DNA of 6,353 bases, taken from the NCBI GenBank assembly GCA_964447735.1, contig CAYUTJ010000033.1:1-6353 (forward strand), in the 5' to 3' direction. Positions 4,693 through 6,353 of this stretch are shown here, in pieces; position 1 is the stretch's first letter, and every line of letters begins with the position of its first letter. This stretch comes from CAYSYN01 sp964447735. GTDB taxonomy: Bacteria; Patescibacteriota; Minisyncoccia; Minisyncoccales; GBS-2. The translations under genes were made by a program, and so were the position numbers. Below the pieces are notes generated by a model. The model saw only the letters and a list, made by a program, of their open reading frames with translations, did no database searches and was not told the DNA's origin.

Positions 4693-6353
4693 TTAAACAA
4701 AATAAATTTTTCTGCTTGTTTTCAATTGTTCTTTCAATTTTGGGAAATTTTTTAATTTAAAATCTCTTTTTAAAATTTCCTTTGCTTTTTGTCTTGCCAA
4801 TTCTATTAATCTCAAATCTGTCAATTTAGCTATCTTTAAATTCAATTTCCCAGTTTGTTTTTCTCCAAGTAATTCTCCGGGTCCCCGAATTTCCAAATCT
4901 TTTTCGGCTAACTCAAAAGCATTTTCTGAAGTTAATAAAGCTTTAATTCTTTGAGCTGATTTTTTAGTTGGTAAATGAGAAATTAAAAAGCAAAAGGCCT
5001 TCTTTCCAGTTCTCCCGATTCTTCCTGTTAGCTGATAAAGTTGTGATAACCCAAATCTTTCTGCATTTTCAATAACTAAGATATTAACTTCTGGCAGATC
5101 AATTCCTTCCTCAATAACGTTAGTGGCTATTAAAATATCTAGCATTTTTTCTTCAAATTGTTTCAACACTATTTCTTTTTCTTTTGTTTTCATTCTTCCG
5201 TGTAAAATTCCAATTTTAAATTGAGGAAAAATTTTTTGTAAACGAGAATGCTCTTCTTTAATTGTTCTTACTTCAGAAAAAAGTTTCCCCTTTTCTTTAA
5301 ATTCAATTCTGGGACAGACAAAAAAAGCTTGTTCTCCTTTTTCAATCTTTTCTTTCAAAAAATCAAAAACTATTTTTTGCTCTTTTGGTAAAAAGACTTT
5401 AATTTCCAAATTTCTCTTTCCGCAGGGCAATTCTTCCAAAATTGAAATGTCCAAGTCTCCAAACAAAGTCAAAGCTAAAGTTCTTGGAATTGGGGTTGCA
5501 GTCATTGATAAAAAATGAGGCAATACCTTTTGTTTTTCCAAAAGTTTTCTCCTTTGTTTGACTCCAAATCTGTGTTGTTCATCAAAAACTAAAAAAGCCA
5601 ATTTTTTAAATTCAATTTTTTCTTCAAAAAGAGAATGAGTTCCAATTAAAATTTTAACTTCTCCTTCTTTTATCTTTTTTAGCATCGTTTCTTTTTTTAA
5701 TTTTCTTGCTGAAAATTCTATGTATCCTTTAGTTAAAATTCCGACATTTTCTTCAAATTTTTCTAACATTTGAAGGATTCTTTTGTAGTGCTGGGCAGCT
5801 AAAATCTCAGTAGGTACTACAATTGCTGTTTGATAATTGTTTTTTGCACAATTTAAAGCCAAAATCGTAGCCACTAAAGTTTTTCCAGATCCAACATCTC
5901 CTTGCAACAATCTATTCATTGGTTTTTCTCTTTCCATTTCTTTTAACATTCGCCAAGTTTCTTTTTTTTGAGATTTTGTCAATTTAAAGGGCAAAGATTC
6001 AATAAATTTTTTTATGGTTTCCAAGTGAATTTTAAGAGGATATGCTTTTTTCGTTTTAACTTTCAATTTTTCTCTTAAAACTTCAAGTTCTAACAAAAAT
6101 AATTCTTCAAAAGCAAATCTGAATCTTGAAATTTCAATATCTTCTTGTTTTTCTGGAAAATGAATCTTTAAAATTGCTTCTTTTAGTGGCAAGAGATTTA
6201 ATTTTTCAAGAATTTTTTTGGGCAAAAATTCTTTTGCCCTCCAAATTTCTTTTTTGATTATTAAAGAGAGTTTTTCTCTTATCCATCTTGAAGTAATGCC
6301 TTTTGTTTCAGGATAAACTGGAATTATTTTTCCAGTATGCAAAAGTTTAAAAT
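4693..6353 (-). CDS. recG: ATP-dependent DNA helicase RecG (N-terminus beyond window)
   Basis: RecG reverses stalled replication forks and moves branched DNA such as Holliday junctions, using ATP. The frame is open to the right edge (first full codon at 6351), giving 552 visible residues. The TTG at 6342 is not a real start, because HTGKIIPVYPETKGI belongs to the conserved segment after the OB/wedge domain; by comparison with the usual 680-700 residues, about 145 are missing. Visible residues: Walker A GDVGSGKT 151-158 (5878-5901), motif Ia VVPTEILAAQH, DEQH box 257-260 (5572-5583), motif III TATPIPRTLA, motif IV region FFVCPRIEF, motif V ATNVIEEGIDLP, motif VI QLTGRIGR 440-447 (5011-5034), and the RecG-specific TRG motif KDLEIRGPGELLGEKQTG 484-501. 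The TRG motif separates it from Mfd, PriA and RecQ. Motif V has EEG where EVG is usual, and motif VI has Thr where RecG normally has Arg (QLRGRVGR), though the GRxGR arginines remain. Convergent with the surface genes and probably unrelated to them. Confidence 0.95.
   Translation of the reverse strand, partial: FKLLHTGKIIPVYPETKGITSRWIREKLSLIIKKEIWRAKEFLPKKILEKLNLLPLKEAILKIHFPEKQEDIEISRFRFAFEELFLLELEVLREKLKVKTKKAYPLKIHLETIKKFIESLPFKLTKSQKKETWRMLKEMEREKPMNRLLQGDVGSGKTLVATILALNCAKNNYQTAIVVPTEILAAQHYKRILQMLEKFEENVGILTKGYIEFSARKLKKETMLKKIKEGEVKILIGTHSLFEEKIEFKKLAFLVFDEQHRFGVKQRRKLLEKQKVLPHFLSMTATPIPRTLALTLFGDLDISILEELPCGKRNLEIKVFLPKEQKIVFDFLKEKIEKGEQAFFVCPRIEFKEKGKLFSEVRTIKEEHSRLQKIFPQFKIGILHGRMKTKEKEIVLKQFEEKMLDILIATNVIEEGIDLPEVNILVIENAERFGLSQLYQLTGRIGRTGKKAFCFLISHLPTKKSAQRIKALLTSENAFELAEKDLEIRGPGELLGEKQTGKLNLKIAKLTDLRLIELARQKAKEILKRDFKLKNFPKLKEQLKTSRKIYFV

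Noticed and set aside
6340..6342. TTG as the start of recG
   Set aside because: The frame stays open upstream, and the residues around it belong to a conserved internal segment of RecG, so the gene is simply cut by the window edge.

Overview
The window comes from an AT-rich bacterial genome, roughly one third G+C by eye. It reads best as a Patescibacteria/CPR member (Parcubacteria- or Microgenomates-like). That placement is an inference. It rests on the AT-biased codons, on large modular secreted proteins of a kind I associate with that group (tail-fibre-type NVGIGTxTP repeats, an Ig-like module with a VDPLDVE signature, DxDxDxYY/DCDD aspartate repeats), and on a divergent RecG. All four genes end in TAA or TAG and read through more than 1,990 codons without TGA, so nothing points to recoding of TGA to glycine, though four genes cannot settle it.

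Layout. The plus strand carries three consecutive genes for cell-envelope or secreted proteins. (1) Positions 3-1565 hold the 3' part of a tail-fibre-like surface protein whose start lies outside the window. It ends in a 145-residue acidic, disordered tail without a single Lys or Arg. (2) Positions 1569-2756 encode a secreted protein with a signal peptide, two LysM domains, a PKD/Ig-like domain and a C-terminal Ig-like module. (3) Positions 2810-4573 encode a membrane-anchored, cysteine-rich protein. It starts with a divergent copy of the same Ig-like module and continues into aspartate-rich, probably calcium-binding repeats, two of which form a perfect 144-bp tandem duplication. Genes 1 and 2 are only 3 bp apart and almost certainly share a transcript. 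Gene 3 follows after 53 bp.

The minus strand from 6353 to 4693 carries most of recG, whose N-terminal wedge/OB domain lies beyond the right edge. recG converges on gene 3 across a 119-bp spacer (4574-4692). That spacer is relatively GC-rich and contains three successive inverted repeats, presumably acting as a two-way terminator or a structured 3' end.

How the genes fit together. LysM domains would hold protein 2 on peptidoglycan, an N-terminal membrane segment would anchor protein 3, and protein 1 looks like a fibre or adhesin. The shared Ig-like module in proteins 2 and 3 suggests they belong to one surface assembly. That is an inference: no enzyme domain, sortase motif or secretion machinery is visible. 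recG is a housekeeping gene that happens to be adjacent. I see no tRNA, rRNA, CRISPR array or transposase. No stretch longer than 300 bp lacks a gene.
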